Shown here: positions 49,472 to 59,312 of the stretch, piece by piece
Layout of the letters: the number at the start of each line of letters is the position of its first letter
Numbering within the stretch: the first letter of the stretch is position 1
Assembly: GCA_902626585.1 (NCBI GenBank)
Contig: CACOGA010000007.1
Span: 1 to 64,000 of the forward strand
DNA length: 64,000 nucleotides
Direction: 5' to 3'
From: an uncultured Bacteroidota bacterium
Lineage (GTDB): Bacteria > Bacteroidota > Bacteroidia > Flavobacteriales > Flavobacteriaceae
Program-made: the position numbers and the translations under genes
Notes under the pieces: model-generated
What the model was told of the DNA's origin: nothing
Databases searched by the model: none
What the model saw: only the letters and a program-made list of their open reading frames with translations

Positions 49472-50398
49472 ATGAAAAATCTACTTTTCATTGATTCTGT
49501 TTCAAAAAATTTTGGCCCTCACACCGCGTTAAATAATGTTTCAATAAATATTCCTGAGGGTTGTATTTATGGATTATTAGGTCCAAATGGCGCAGGAAAA
49601 ACAACACTCATTAGGATTATTAACCAAATTTCGGTTCCTGACTCTGGAAAAGTATTTTTCAATGACCAGGAGCTAAACTTAGATCATATCAAACAAATTG
49701 GTTATTTGCCAGAAGAGCGTGGTTTGTATCCAAAAATGAAAATAGGTGAACAGGCCATCTACTTAGCTCAGCTCAAAGGTATGGATAGAAACACAGCTAG
49801 ACATGAATTAAAAAAATGGTTTGAAAAGTTTGATATTTCTGATTGGTGGAATAAAAAAGTTACCGAGCTTTCAAAAGGAATGGCCCAAAAGGTTCAATTT
49901 ATTGTGACGGTTCTTCATAAGCCTAAATTATTAATTTTCGATGAGCCTTTTTCAGGTTTTGATCCGATTAACGCAAATTTAATAAAGGATGAAATTTTAA
50001 AACTAAACAAAGAAGGAGCGACCGTTATATTTTCAACACATAGAATGGAATCAGTTGAGGAGTTATGCGAAAATATTGCATTAATCAACAAGTCAAATAA
50101 AATTCTCGATGGTAATTTGGATGAAATAAAGAAAAATTTTAAAACAAATACTTTTGAAGTTGCGGTTAACACCCCTGATGCTAAAGATCTTCAGAATAAA
50201 TTAAAATTAGAGTATGAAACCTCAGCCCCAACATTCAAAACAATTGGTGATAATTTAAGGATGAATGTAAAATTAGCCTCTGGTCAAAGTTCTGTTAAAC
50301 TTGTTAATTTCTTAAATAAAAACTCACGATTAATTCATTTTAAGGAGGTCATACCCAATGTAAATGAAATATTTATTGAATCAGTACAAAACGATTAG
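49472..50398 (+). CDS. ABC transporter ATP-binding protein (NatA-like)
   Basis: Walker A GPNGAGKTT; ELSKGMAQKVQ; LLIFDEPFSGFDP. Confidence 0.93.
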   Translation: MKNLLFIDSVSKNFGPHTALNNVSINIPEGCIYGLLGPNGAGKTTLIRIINQISVPDSGKVFFNDQELNLDHIKQIGYLPEERGLYPKMKIGEQAIYLAQLKGMDRNTARHELKKWFEKFDISDWWNKKVTELSKGMAQKVQFIVTVLHKPKLLIFDEPFSGFDPINANLIKDEILKLNKEGATVIFSTHRMESVEELCENIALINKSNKILDGNLDEIKKNFKTNTFEVAVNTPDAKDLQNKLKLEYETSAPTFKTIGDNLRMNVKLASGQSSVKLVNFLNKNSRLIHFKEVIPNVNEIFIESVQND

Positions 50399-50399
50399 T

Positions 50400-51698
50400 A
50401 TGGAAAAGTTTTTGATTATAACCTCTAGAGAATATTTAAATAAAATAACTAACAAAACTTTTATCTTATCAACGTTATTTACTCCGTTAATTCTTGTTGG
50501 ATTAGTATTTCTGATTGGATGGCTTGCTAGCACAAATAATGATGAGGTAAATAATGTTTCAGTTGTTGATAATTCAGGATACATTTTTGATAAATTAGAA
50601 TCAACCAAATCATTAAAATATGTTGAATTAGAAAATTTTAATTTAGAAGATGCTAAATTAATATCAAAAACTAAATCCGATTTTGGACTATTGTACATAG
50701 AAAATTTCGAATCCCCTAAAGAAGTTGCTGAGACAATTACTTTTTACTCTGAAGATGCTCCATCATTAACAGTGATTAGCAATATTGAAAACCAATTAGA
50801 AAATATTTTAACCAATAAAAATTATAAAATTAATGATATTGACATTAATAAGATAAATAGTAACAAAGTATATGTCAGTTTATTTCAAGAGACATTCGAA
50901 GGAAAAAAAACAACAAAAGTTGATAGTGCTGCTGGTTACCTTTTAGGTATGTTTTTAGCTTTTTTGCTATACTTCCTGATTTTCGCTTATGGAGGAATGA
51001 TCATGGCAAGTGTAATTGAAGAAAAAAGCAGTAGGATAATTGAAGTTATTGTGTCATCTGTTAAGCCATTTTATTTGATTTCGGGAAAAATTATTGGTAC
51101 TTCACTGGCCTCGATTACCCAATTTATTGTTTGGGGAATACTATTTTATGGATTCAGCTTCTTCATCTCTACAACCTTTGGAATTACTTCAACATATGAA
51201 AACAATGAGTTTATGTTAGCTGCTGAGAGTAGTGCCGTTCCGGAAGCAGCTCTTAAAATAATTTCGTCATTATTTAATTTACCTCTATTAAATATATTTA
51301 TTGCCTTTATATTTTATTTTGTTGGAGGTTATTTACTCTTTTCATCTATGTTTGCTGCTGTTGGCGCCGCTGTTGATAATCAAACTGACGCCCAACAATT
51401 ATTATTACCCGTTACCTTTATTATCATAATTGCATTGTATGTAGGTATTTTTACGGCCGAAAATCCTGACGGAATAGTTTCAATCATATTTTCAATGATT
51501 CCCTTTACTTCACCTATTCTAATGATGATGCGAATTCCAAGTGGTGTTCCAATTATTGAGCAAATTATTTCTTTGGTAATTTTATACTCAACAGTAATTT
51601 TAATTATCTGGATTGCAGCTAAAATATATAGAATTGGTATATTGATGTATGGAAAAAAGCCTTCCTACAAAGAGTTAATTAAATGGCTTAAATACTAA
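50400..51698 (+). CDS. ABC-2 type permease (NatB-like)
   Basis: MEKFLIITSREYLNKITNKTFILSTLFTPL; EEKSSRIIEVIVSSVKPFYLISGKIIG. ATG at 50400 preferred over 50364. Confidence 0.92.
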   Translation: MEKFLIITSREYLNKITNKTFILSTLFTPLILVGLVFLIGWLASTNNDEVNNVSVVDNSGYIFDKLESTKSLKYVELENFNLEDAKLISKTKSDFGLLYIENFESPKEVAETITFYSEDAPSLTVISNIENQLENILTNKNYKINDIDINKINSNKVYVSLFQETFEGKKTTKVDSAAGYLLGMFLAFLLYFLIFAYGGMIMASVIEEKSSRIIEVIVSSVKPFYLISGKIIGTSLASITQFIVWGILFYGFSFFISTTFGITSTYENNEFMLAAESSAVPEAALKIISSLFNLPLLNIFIAFIFYFVGGYLLFSSMFAAVGAAVDNQTDAQQLLLPVTFIIIIALYVGIFTAENPDGIVSIIFSMIPFTSPILMMMRIPSGVPIIEQIISLVILYSTVILIIWIAAKIYRIGILMYGKKPSYKELIKWLKY

Positions 51699-51703
51699 TA
51701 ATT

Positions 51704-52867
51704 ATGTCCAAAATTTTAATAATTGAAGATGAACCAGCCATCAGAAGGGTTCTTGTGAAAATACTTTCTGAAGAAGATAAATCCCATGAAATTGATGAAG
51801 CTGAAAACGGTATTGATGCGATTAATCAGGTTAAGAAAAATTCATATGATTTAATCATTTCAGACATAAAAATGCCAAAAGTAGATGGAATGGAGGTCCT
51901 TGATTACTCTAAAAAAAATAATCCAGAAACCCCCATTATCATGATTTCTGGTCATGGAGATTTGGAATTGGCTGTTGATTCAATGAAAAAAGGAGCTTTT
52001 GATTACATTTCAAAGCCTCCCGATTTAAACAGACTATTAACAACAGTTAGAAATGCTTTAGACAGAAAACAACTTGTTATTGAGAATAAATTGTTAAGAA
52101 AAAAAATTAGCAAGAATTTTGAAATGATTGGAAAAAGTAAGGCGATAAATGAAATTAAAGATTTAATTGATAAAGTAGCTGAGACCGATGCTAAGATTTT
52201 GGTTAATGGACCCAACGGATCAGGGAAAGAACTTGTTGCTAAATCAATTCATAATTTAAGTAAAAGAGCTCATCAACCACTAATTGAGGTTAATTGTGCT
52301 GCTATCCCGAGTGAATTAATTGAAAGCGAATTATTTGGGCATGTAAAAGGTTCATTTACAGGCGCAGTAAAGGATAAAGTTGGAAAATTTGAGGCAGCTC
52401 ATAATGGTACAATTTTTTTAGATGAGATAGGAGATATGAGTCTTTCTGCGCAAGCAAAAGTATTAAGGGTTCTTCAAGATAATTGTATTCAAAAAGTTGG
52501 GGGAGGTAAAGATATCAAAATTGATGTTAGAGTAATAGCCGCTACCAACAAAGACTTAAAAAAAGAAATTGAGGATGGTAAGTTTAGAGAAGATTTATAC
52601 CACAGATTAGCCGTTATAATAATTGATGTTCCCCCTTTGAATTCAAGAAAAGATGACATACCATTGCTAATTGAACACTTCGCAAATAATATTGCTGATT
52701 CCCAGGGAAATGAGGTTAAGAAGTTCTCAAAAAAAGCGATTGAATTAATGAAAAAGTACGACTGGTCAGGAAATGTCAGAGAACTGAGAAATGTAATTGA
52801 AAGATTGATAATCCTTGGAGATAAAGAAATCTCACCAAAAAATGTAAAAGATTTCATAAAAATTTAA
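51704..52867 (+). CDS. NtrC-family sigma54-dependent response regulator
   Basis: Receiver domain (IIEDEP, DLIISDIKMPKVDG); AAA+ Walker A GPNGSGKE; GSFTGA loop; DEIGDMSLSAQAKVLRVLQ. Confidence 0.94.
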   Translation: MSKILIIEDEPAIRRVLVKILSEEDKSHEIDEAENGIDAINQVKKNSYDLIISDIKMPKVDGMEVLDYSKKNNPETPIIMISGHGDLELAVDSMKKGAFDYISKPPDLNRLLTTVRNALDRKQLVIENKLLRKKISKNFEMIGKSKAINEIKDLIDKVAETDAKILVNGPNGSGKELVAKSIHNLSKRAHQPLIEVNCAAIPSELIESELFGHVKGSFTGAVKDKVGKFEAAHNGTIFLDEIGDMSLSAQAKVLRVLQDNCIQKVGGGKDIKIDVRVIAATNKDLKKEIEDGKFREDLYHRLAVIIIDVPPLNSRKDDIPLLIEHFANNIADSQGNEVKKFSKKAIELMKKYDWSGNVRELRNVIERLIILGDKEISPKNVKDFIKI

Positions 52868-52868
52868 A

Positions 52869-54248
52869 ATGAGATTTATATTTATTTATCTGATTTCCAT
52901 AGCCACTTTTGCCCAAACTGATGAGCAGGTGTTTAGAGAAATATACACGAACTCATTAACTGAGGGTAAAAGTTATGAGTGGTTGGATTATCTCTCAAAT
53001 CAAATTGGCGGGAGATTATCAGGTTCTTTAAATGCCGAAAGAGCTGTCAATTGGACCAAATCAGAATTGGAGTTATTAGGTTTAGATAAAGTTTGGCTAC
53101 AACCCGTTATGGTTCCAAAGTGGGTAAGAGGAGCCCCTGAATTTGCATATATAGAAACATCACCAGGAAAAACAACTCAAGTTAATATTTGTGCATTAGG
53201 AGGTTCAATATCTACCCCAGCTACGGGGATCAAAGCAAAACTTGTTGAGGTAAAAAGCTTTGAGGAACTTGAAAAATTGGGTAGAGATAAAATTCAAGGT
53301 AAAATTGTTTTTTATAATAGGCCTATGGATGCAACTCTGATTGACACTTTCAAAGCATATGGTGGTTGTGTTAATCAAAGATATGAAGGGGCTGTCAATG
53401 CAATTGAATATGGAGCTGTTGGAGTGATTGTAAGATCGATGAATTTAAAAATTGATGATTTACCACACACTGGAAGTATGACTTATGGTAATACTCCTGT
53501 TAATGACAGAATCCCTTCAGCGGCAATAAGTACACAACATGCAGATTTACTAAGCTCAATGTTAAAAATGGATAATGAAATTCAATTTTACTTCAAACAA
53601 AATTGTAAACAAATGGACGATGTTTTATCCCATAATGTCATTGGGGAAATTACGGGTTCCGAATATCCAGATGAGTTTATTCTTGTTGGTGGACATCTTG
53701 ATTCTTGGGATATTGGTGACGGTTCTCATGACGATGGAGCTGGGTGCGTTCAATCTATGGATGTATTAAGACTATTAAAAGTTTCAGGAATTACACCCAA
53801 AAGAAGTATTCGGGTCGTATTATTTATGAATGAAGAAAATGGATTAAGAGGAGGCAATAAATATGCTGAAGAAGCTTTTAGAAAAGGAGAAAATCACATT
53901 TTTGCTTTGGAGAGTGATGCTGGTGCATTTACCCCGAGGGGTTTCTATTTCGATACGGATGAAAGTAATTTTGCTCAGATATTGAGTTGGAAAGAACTAT
54001 TTAAACCTTATTTAATTCATTTTTTTGAGTTAGGTGGTAGTGGAGCAGATATAGGACCATTAAAAACCCCTTACAACGTACTCAGTGGATTAAAGCCAGA
54101 TTCTCAAAGATATTTTGATCATCATCACTCTGCTAATGATGTTTTTGAAACTATTCACAAAAGAGAACTTGAACTTGGGGCAGCTACCATGACAGCACTT
54201 GTTTATCTGATCGACAAGTATGGTATTGTAAATAAATTAAAGCTTTAG
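52869..54248 (+). CDS. M28 family metallopeptidase, secreted
   Basis: GGHLDSWDIGDGSHDDGAGC; VLFMNEENGLRGGNKYAEE; YFDHHHSANDVFE. Confidence 0.92.
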   Translation: MRFIFIYLISIATFAQTDEQVFREIYTNSLTEGKSYEWLDYLSNQIGGRLSGSLNAERAVNWTKSELELLGLDKVWLQPVMVPKWVRGAPEFAYIETSPGKTTQVNICALGGSISTPATGIKAKLVEVKSFEELEKLGRDKIQGKIVFYNRPMDATLIDTFKAYGGCVNQRYEGAVNAIEYGAVGVIVRSMNLKIDDLPHTGSMTYGNTPVNDRIPSAAISTQHADLLSSMLKMDNEIQFYFKQNCKQMDDVLSHNVIGEITGSEYPDEFILVGGHLDSWDIGDGSHDDGAGCVQSMDVLRLLKVSGITPKRSIRVVLFMNEENGLRGGNKYAEEAFRKGENHIFALESDAGAFTPRGFYFDTDESNFAQILSWKELFKPYLIHFFELGGSGADIGPLKTPYNVLSGLKPDSQRYFDHHHSANDVFETIHKRELELGAATMTALVYLIDKYGIVNKLKL

Positions 54249-55069
54249 GATCTAAAGGAGTTAAAGGTGCTTCGGATCGAAACTAACCTTTCTATAATTT
54301 CTTCAAGTTTATTGATTGGTAGCATATTTTTTCCATCACTTTTTGCGCTATTTGGGTCAAAATGTGTTTCAATAAATAATCCATCAACGCCATTTACGAC
54401 ACCAGCACGTGCAATAGTTTCAATCATCTCAGGAAAACCACCGGTTACCCCCGATGTCTGATTTGGTTTTTGTAATGAATGTGTTACATCCAGAACAGTA
54501 GTTGCATAAGATTTCATTGTTGGAATCCCTCTAAAATCAACAATTAAATCTTGATATCCAAACATTGTTCCTCTGTCTGTTATCATTACATTCTTATTTC
54601 CTGATTCCACAATTTTATTAACGGCAAACCTCATACTTTCAGGACTCATAAATTGACCTTTTTTTAAATTTACCGTCTTCATTGTCTTTGCAGCAGCAAC
54701 TAGTAAATCAGTTTGTCTTACTAAGAATGCCGGGATTTGCATAATATCAACGTATTCAGCAGCAAGTTTTACATCATTTTCGTTATGAACATCTGTAATG
54801 ACAGGTATATTAAAATGATTTTTAACATTATTTAAAATATTAAGTGCTTTTTCATCACCAATCCCTGTAAAGCTGTCAATTCGACTACGATTAGCTTTTT
54901 TAAAGCTTCCTTTGAAAATATATGGGATTCCAAATTTATCACATATTTCTATGCACTTTTCTGCAATTTTGAATGCCATTTCTTGGCCTTCAATTGCACA
55001 TGGTCCAGCAATCAAAAAGAAGTTATTTGATTTTAGATGCTTTAAATTTGGAATATGATTCAAATCCAT
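54245..55069 (-). CDS. kdsA: 3-deoxy-8-phosphooctulonate synthase
   Basis: FFLIAGPCAIEGQEMA; YIFKGSFKKANRSR; DVTHSLQKPNQTSGVTGG; ATG at 55069 preferred. Confidence 0.95.
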   Translation of the reverse strand: MDLNHIPNLKHLKSNNFFLIAGPCAIEGQEMAFKIAEKCIEICDKFGIPYIFKGSFKKANRSRIDSFTGIGDEKALNILNNVKNHFNIPVITDVHNENDVKLAAEYVDIMQIPAFLVRQTDLLVAAAKTMKTVNLKKGQFMSPESMRFAVNKIVESGNKNVMITDRGTMFGYQDLIVDFRGIPTMKSYATTVLDVTHSLQKPNQTSGVTGGFPEMIETIARAGVVNGVDGLFIETHFDPNSAKSDGKNMLPINKLEEIIERLVSIRSTFNSFRS

Positions 55070-55383
55070 AAAAAGAATTTTTACAAATTTATCATTTAAT
55101 TTATTAAAATACTCCAATCAAATTAGTTAATAATTTCTAAAAATTAAATCAGGACAATTTTATCAAAAGGTATAAATTTATCCGGTTTTAGCTAAAATTA
55201 GTTCAGTTACTTAATTATGCGATAATATAACTGTGGTTTCGAATTTTATATATTTCTTATCTGTTAAATCATTAATATTAGATTTTAAACATTGCTAAAT
55301 TCTCAATTTTTTAAGATTTTTTTAACAATTTGGCATATATTTTGTGTAATTTTGGTGTATAACAAATTAAACACTAAATAATT

Positions 55384-56106
55384 ATGGAAATGTTAAATTT
55401 TATTTTAGCCGGAACAATTGAGCCTGGTGATTTCACTGGATTCACGTTCTTTATCGGCTCTGTTTCTATGTTAGCTGCAACTGTGTGGTTCTTAATGCAA
55501 CACGGTCAAGTTGACAAGAAATTTAAAGATTCAATGCTTGTTGCAGCGCTAATTACTGGTATTGCAGCTGTGCATTATTTTTACATGAGAGAACAATGGG
55601 TAGCTGGTTTAGGTTCCCCAACTGAATTAAGGTATATAGACTGGATTCTTACAGTACCATTAATGGTAGTTGAATTTGCTCTCTTAACAGGTGTAGGAAT
55701 GAAAAAATTATTCTGGTTATCTGTTGTAATGTTAGTAACTGGATACTTCGGTGAGTCAGGTGTAACAGGAATGTTAGACGCTCAAACTTGGGGTGCAGTT
55801 TCAGGACTTGCTTACTTCTGGATGGCTTACGAAGTTGGATGTTTATCTATCTTTGGTGGTCCATCAGGTGCTGTAGGTAACGCTTTGGCTAGCGGTTCTG
55901 GTAAAATTCCAGAAGCTGGTAAAATGTTACAGTGGTTCGTATTAGTCGGTTGGGCTATTTATCCTGTTGGATATATGGCAGGTACAGAAGGATGGTATTC
56001 TTTTGTAGCAATTGACGAAGGAGCTATGAACATCATTTACAATGTAGGTGACGCAATTAACAAAATTGGATTTGGTATGGCTGTATGGCATGCTGCAAGA
56101 AGCTAA
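55384..56106 (+). CDS. Proteorhodopsin (green-type, outward H+ pump predicted)
   Basis: Helix C RYIDWILTVPLMVVEF with D86/T90/E97 (DTE) and Met94 at the tuning position; retinal Lys227 in GDAINKIGFGMAVW; His64. Confidence 0.97.
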   Translation: MEMLNFILAGTIEPGDFTGFTFFIGSVSMLAATVWFLMQHGQVDKKFKDSMLVAALITGIAAVHYFYMREQWVAGLGSPTELRYIDWILTVPLMVVEFALLTGVGMKKLFWLSVVMLVTGYFGESGVTGMLDAQTWGAVSGLAYFWMAYEVGCLSIFGGPSGAVGNALASGSGKIPEAGKMLQWFVLVGWAIYPVGYMAGTEGWYSFVAIDEGAMNIIYNVGDAINKIGFGMAVWHAARS

Positions 56107-56131
56107 TTTTGCTTAATTAATAACTTTTAAA

Positions 56132-56165
56132 AAAGGTGAGGTTTTATCCTCACCTTTTTTTTTTA
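56132..56165 (+). terminator. Rho-independent terminator between proteorhodopsin and blh
   Basis: AAAGGTGAGG-TTTTAT-CCTCACCTTT followed by a T run. Confidence 0.9.
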
Positions 56166-56188
56166 TATTTATTAATATACACTAACCA

Positions 56189-57052
56189 ATGAATGTAGTA
56201 ACTAAATCAAAAGTTGCAGGTTTAATTCTTGCCATACCAATTATATTTTTTGGACTAGAAAATTCATACTCAGTTTATTTATTTTTAATAGTTATGCTCT
56301 CTGTTGGTATTCCTCACGGCTCAGTAGATCATATAATAGCTTTTATAAACCCAAAGGCTAGAAAGTTTAACAATAAGTTTTTATTTTATTTAACCTATCT
56401 CTCACTTATTACATTTAATATAATATTGTGGATTATATCACCATTTATCGGATTATTTGTTTTTCTAATCATTTCCTGCTACCACTTTGGAGAAACCCAG
56501 GTAATTGGTTATAATCCAACAGATAATAAACTTCTAAATTTTGTTGTAGGCGCAAATATTTTGTTGTCATTATTCCTTAATAATATTGTAGAGCTTCAAG
56601 AAATATTATACATAATCCCCGAGTTTTCTAATTTTGATTTGTCATCGTTTGACAGTGTTTTCTTTCTTTTAATTGCTGTTGCTGTTTTAATGTTATCAAT
56701 TCTGAATTTTGAAATTAAAAGAAAAGTTCCTCTATATGCGGAAATAACAATTCTCTACATGGTATTTTTTCACACTGATTTATTGACTTCTTTCGCATTA
56801 TATTTTGGGTTTTGTCATTCTTTGCCAATGCTAATGTTAGAGTTTGAAGAATTTAAAAATGATAATTTTATAAAATTTTATTTAAAAACTTTACCATTTA
56901 CAATACTTTCGATAATTTTTGGATTTTTAATATATCAATTTAACAACGACTTACTTACAAGTGATAATTTAATATTATTTGTTTTTATTATCATTTCAAG
57001 CTTGACCCTTCCTCACGTTTTTATCATGAGGGATTTTGTCAAGGATAAATAA
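56189..57052 (+). CDS. blh: Brp/Blh family beta-carotene 15,15'-dioxygenase (retinal synthesis)
   Basis: Multi-TM; GIPHGSVDH, SCYHFGETQ, GFCHSLPML, LTLPHVFIM conserved His motifs; adjacent to proteorhodopsin. Confidence 0.92.
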   Translation: MNVVTKSKVAGLILAIPIIFFGLENSYSVYLFLIVMLSVGIPHGSVDHIIAFINPKARKFNNKFLFYLTYLSLITFNIILWIISPFIGLFVFLIISCYHFGETQVIGYNPTDNKLLNFVVGANILLSLFLNNIVELQEILYIIPEFSNFDLSSFDSVFFLLIAVAVLMLSILNFEIKRKVPLYAEITILYMVFFHTDLLTSFALYFGFCHSLPMLMLEFEEFKNDNFIKFYLKTLPFTILSIIFGFLIYQFNNDLLTSDNLILFVFIIISSLTLPHVFIMRDFVKDK

Positions 57053-57061
57053 AATTTTTAA

Positions 57062-58033
57062 ATGTTTTCTGTAAAAACCTATACAAATAGTTACAAAGCT
57101 GAGTGGAATAGCTTTGTAGATAGTTCCAAAAACTCAACTTTTTTATTTAAAAGGGAATTTATGGATTACCACTCTGACAGATTTCAAGACTCATCATTAT
57201 TAATATTTTATGATTCTGAGCTTATTGCTTTATTTCCTTCTAATATTAAGGATAAAAAGGTTTATTCTCATCAAGGACTTACCTACGGAGGATTAATTGT
57301 AAAAAATGATATTAAGTTCTTGAGATATCTTGAATTATTTAGTTTCCTTTTGAAATATTTTTATGATAAGTCAATAGAAAAGATTTTCATTAAACAGATC
57401 CCTACAATTTATAATTCTAATTTTAACGGAGAGCTAGATTATCTAGCTTTTATTTGTGTAGCAAAAATTCACAGAAGGGATATTATTTCTGTTATTGATA
57501 TGAAAAACGAAAATAAACTTTCGAGAGATAGAATTCAAGGATATAAAAGAGGCTTAAAAAATAAATTAGAAATTAGAGATGATGATATTTTTGATAAATT
57601 TTGGAATTCTATATTAATTCCTACGCTATCAAATAAACATTCGGTAAGCCCAACCCACAGTTTAGATGAGATAAGGAAACTTAAAAGAGCTTTCGATAGT
57701 AATATTAAACAGTATAACGTTTATCATAATGAACAGATAGTAGCAGGAGCTACAATTTTTATTACAAAAAATGTAGCACATGTTCAGTATATAGGTTCTA
57801 ACTCAGATAAAAATTCTTTAGGTTCCTTAGATTTCCTTTTTTATAAATTAATAAATGAATTCTTTCGTGATTATGATTACTTTGACTTTGGTAATTCCCA
57901 CGAACAGCAGGGAATGAAAATTAATAAGGGATTGAATTATTGGAAAGAAGGATACGGGGCGAGATCATTGATACAAGATTATTACGAAATCAAAGCTTCA
58001 AATTTCAAAAAACTTGATGACTTACTGGTTTAA
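57062..58033 (+). CDS. GNAT/FemAB-like acyltransferase
   Basis: Acetyltransf_6-like C-terminal half (NEQIVAGATIFITKNVAHVQYIGSNSD...LDFLFYKLINEFF...YFDFGNS). Confidence 0.75.
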   Translation: MFSVKTYTNSYKAEWNSFVDSSKNSTFLFKREFMDYHSDRFQDSSLLIFYDSELIALFPSNIKDKKVYSHQGLTYGGLIVKNDIKFLRYLELFSFLLKYFYDKSIEKIFIKQIPTIYNSNFNGELDYLAFICVAKIHRRDIISVIDMKNENKLSRDRIQGYKRGLKNKLEIRDDDIFDKFWNSILIPTLSNKHSVSPTHSLDEIRKLKRAFDSNIKQYNVYHNEQIVAGATIFITKNVAHVQYIGSNSDKNSLGSLDFLFYKLINEFFRDYDYFDFGNSHEQQGMKINKGLNYWKEGYGARSLIQDYYEIKASNFKKLDDLLV

Positions 58034-58046
58034 CAGAAAATTGGTT

Positions 58047-59309
58047 TTAATCAGAACTAATTTTTTTCAACCATAGTAATTTTCGAAAATAAATATTAAG
58101 CAATGTGAAGTGAATAATATATGTTACGAAATAAGCAATTGAAACACCAACAAATCCATATTGTTGGGTAAATAAGTAAGTTAATACCACAAATATTAAT
58201 GACCATTCAATCTGAAAAAATACAAAACTTTTAGTGTCTGCTTTGGAAATCATTATATTTCCTAGAACCCAGCAGTTTATTTTAATTACATCACCCAATA
58301 AATGAAAAAGAATTATGGTATTAATAAGAACAAACTCTTTAGATAATAGGATATTAATAATTAAGTCTTTAGTAATATAGACCCCCGCAGTGATAATCAT
58401 TATAATGGGAATAACTACTTTCCAAATTTTAAAGACTTCATTTTTTAGCTCATTATCACTAAGTTTAGAAAAAGTAGGGATTAAATAAAACTTAAACGTA
58501 GTTATTAGAAATAAGAGATATATGGCAGAGATTCTCCACATAGCCTCCCATGAGCCTGCATAATCTGAACCATATTCGTCAAATAAAAAATCTCTAACTA
58601 TAAATGTTGACACTATTAAACAAGTTGGTCCTACAACAGCCATGATGGAAAAACTTGATAATTTCTTCAGATTATTATATATAAACTTTTTGAAAATCCA
58701 GTTTACGTCAAATGGTTTGTATATAAGAAAGAAAGTAATATTAATGAGAAAAGAAAAAATCTGATTTATGGCAAGTGCGTAAAAAGCACCAATTATTTCC
58801 ATTTCCAGAACCAGCAGTACAAGTATAATTGCTGATATTATATTTGAAAAAATATTTACTAAAACATAAAGTTTAATTTTATTAAGACCGTTATAAATTG
58901 ATAAAAAACAGGTGTGAGCAGTTGCTGATATAATTGAAAAGATCAAAATTAGAAAGTAAAAATTTTCACTAAAATTAATTTGTAAAAAATCAGCAATTTG
59001 ATCTTTAAATATTATAATTAAAGCAGAGAAAATTAAAGCACTTGTAAAGTTTATTTTGAAACTTGTTCCTATTATATCTCCAAGTTTATCTTTTTCATTT
59101 TCATATTCAGAAACATATTTTACAATACCATTTTCGATACCAAATGAACCAATAGTATTCCCAAGTCTCAAAAAGTCCTTTAATTGCCCCATTAAAAACA
59201 TTCCATTGGTACCCAAGTAAACAGCTACAATTTTTGTTGAGACTAATCTTGCTAATAAGCTAATAGCCGTACTCAAACCAGATAAAAAAGAAGTCTTGAT
59301 AAAATTCAT
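58047..59309 (-). CDS. O-antigen translocase (Wzx/MATE-like flippase)
   Basis: Multi-TM; SFLSGLSTAISLLARLVSTKIVAVYLGTNGMFLMGQLKDFL. Confidence 0.9.
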   Translation of the reverse strand: MNFIKTSFLSGLSTAISLLARLVSTKIVAVYLGTNGMFLMGQLKDFLRLGNTIGSFGIENGIVKYVSEYENEKDKLGDIIGTSFKINFTSALIFSALIIIFKDQIADFLQINFSENFYFLILIFSIISATAHTCFLSIYNGLNKIKLYVLVNIFSNIISAIILVLLVLEMEIIGAFYALAINQIFSFLINITFFLIYKPFDVNWIFKKFIYNNLKKLSSFSIMAVVGPTCLIVSTFIVRDFLFDEYGSDYAGSWEAMWRISAIYLLFLITTFKFYLIPTFSKLSDNELKNEVFKIWKVVIPIIMIITAGVYITKDLIINILLSKEFVLINTIILFHLLGDVIKINCWVLGNIMISKADTKSFVFFQIEWSLIFVVLTYLFTQQYGFVGVSIAYFVTYIIHFTLLNIYFRKLLWLKKISSD

Positions 59310-59312
59310 TGG

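Noticed and set aside
50364-50399. Upstream start for the ABC-2 permease
   Set aside because: ATG at 50400 just after the ATPase stop gives the typical N-terminus MEKFLIITSREYLNK; the extension overlaps the ATPase CDS.
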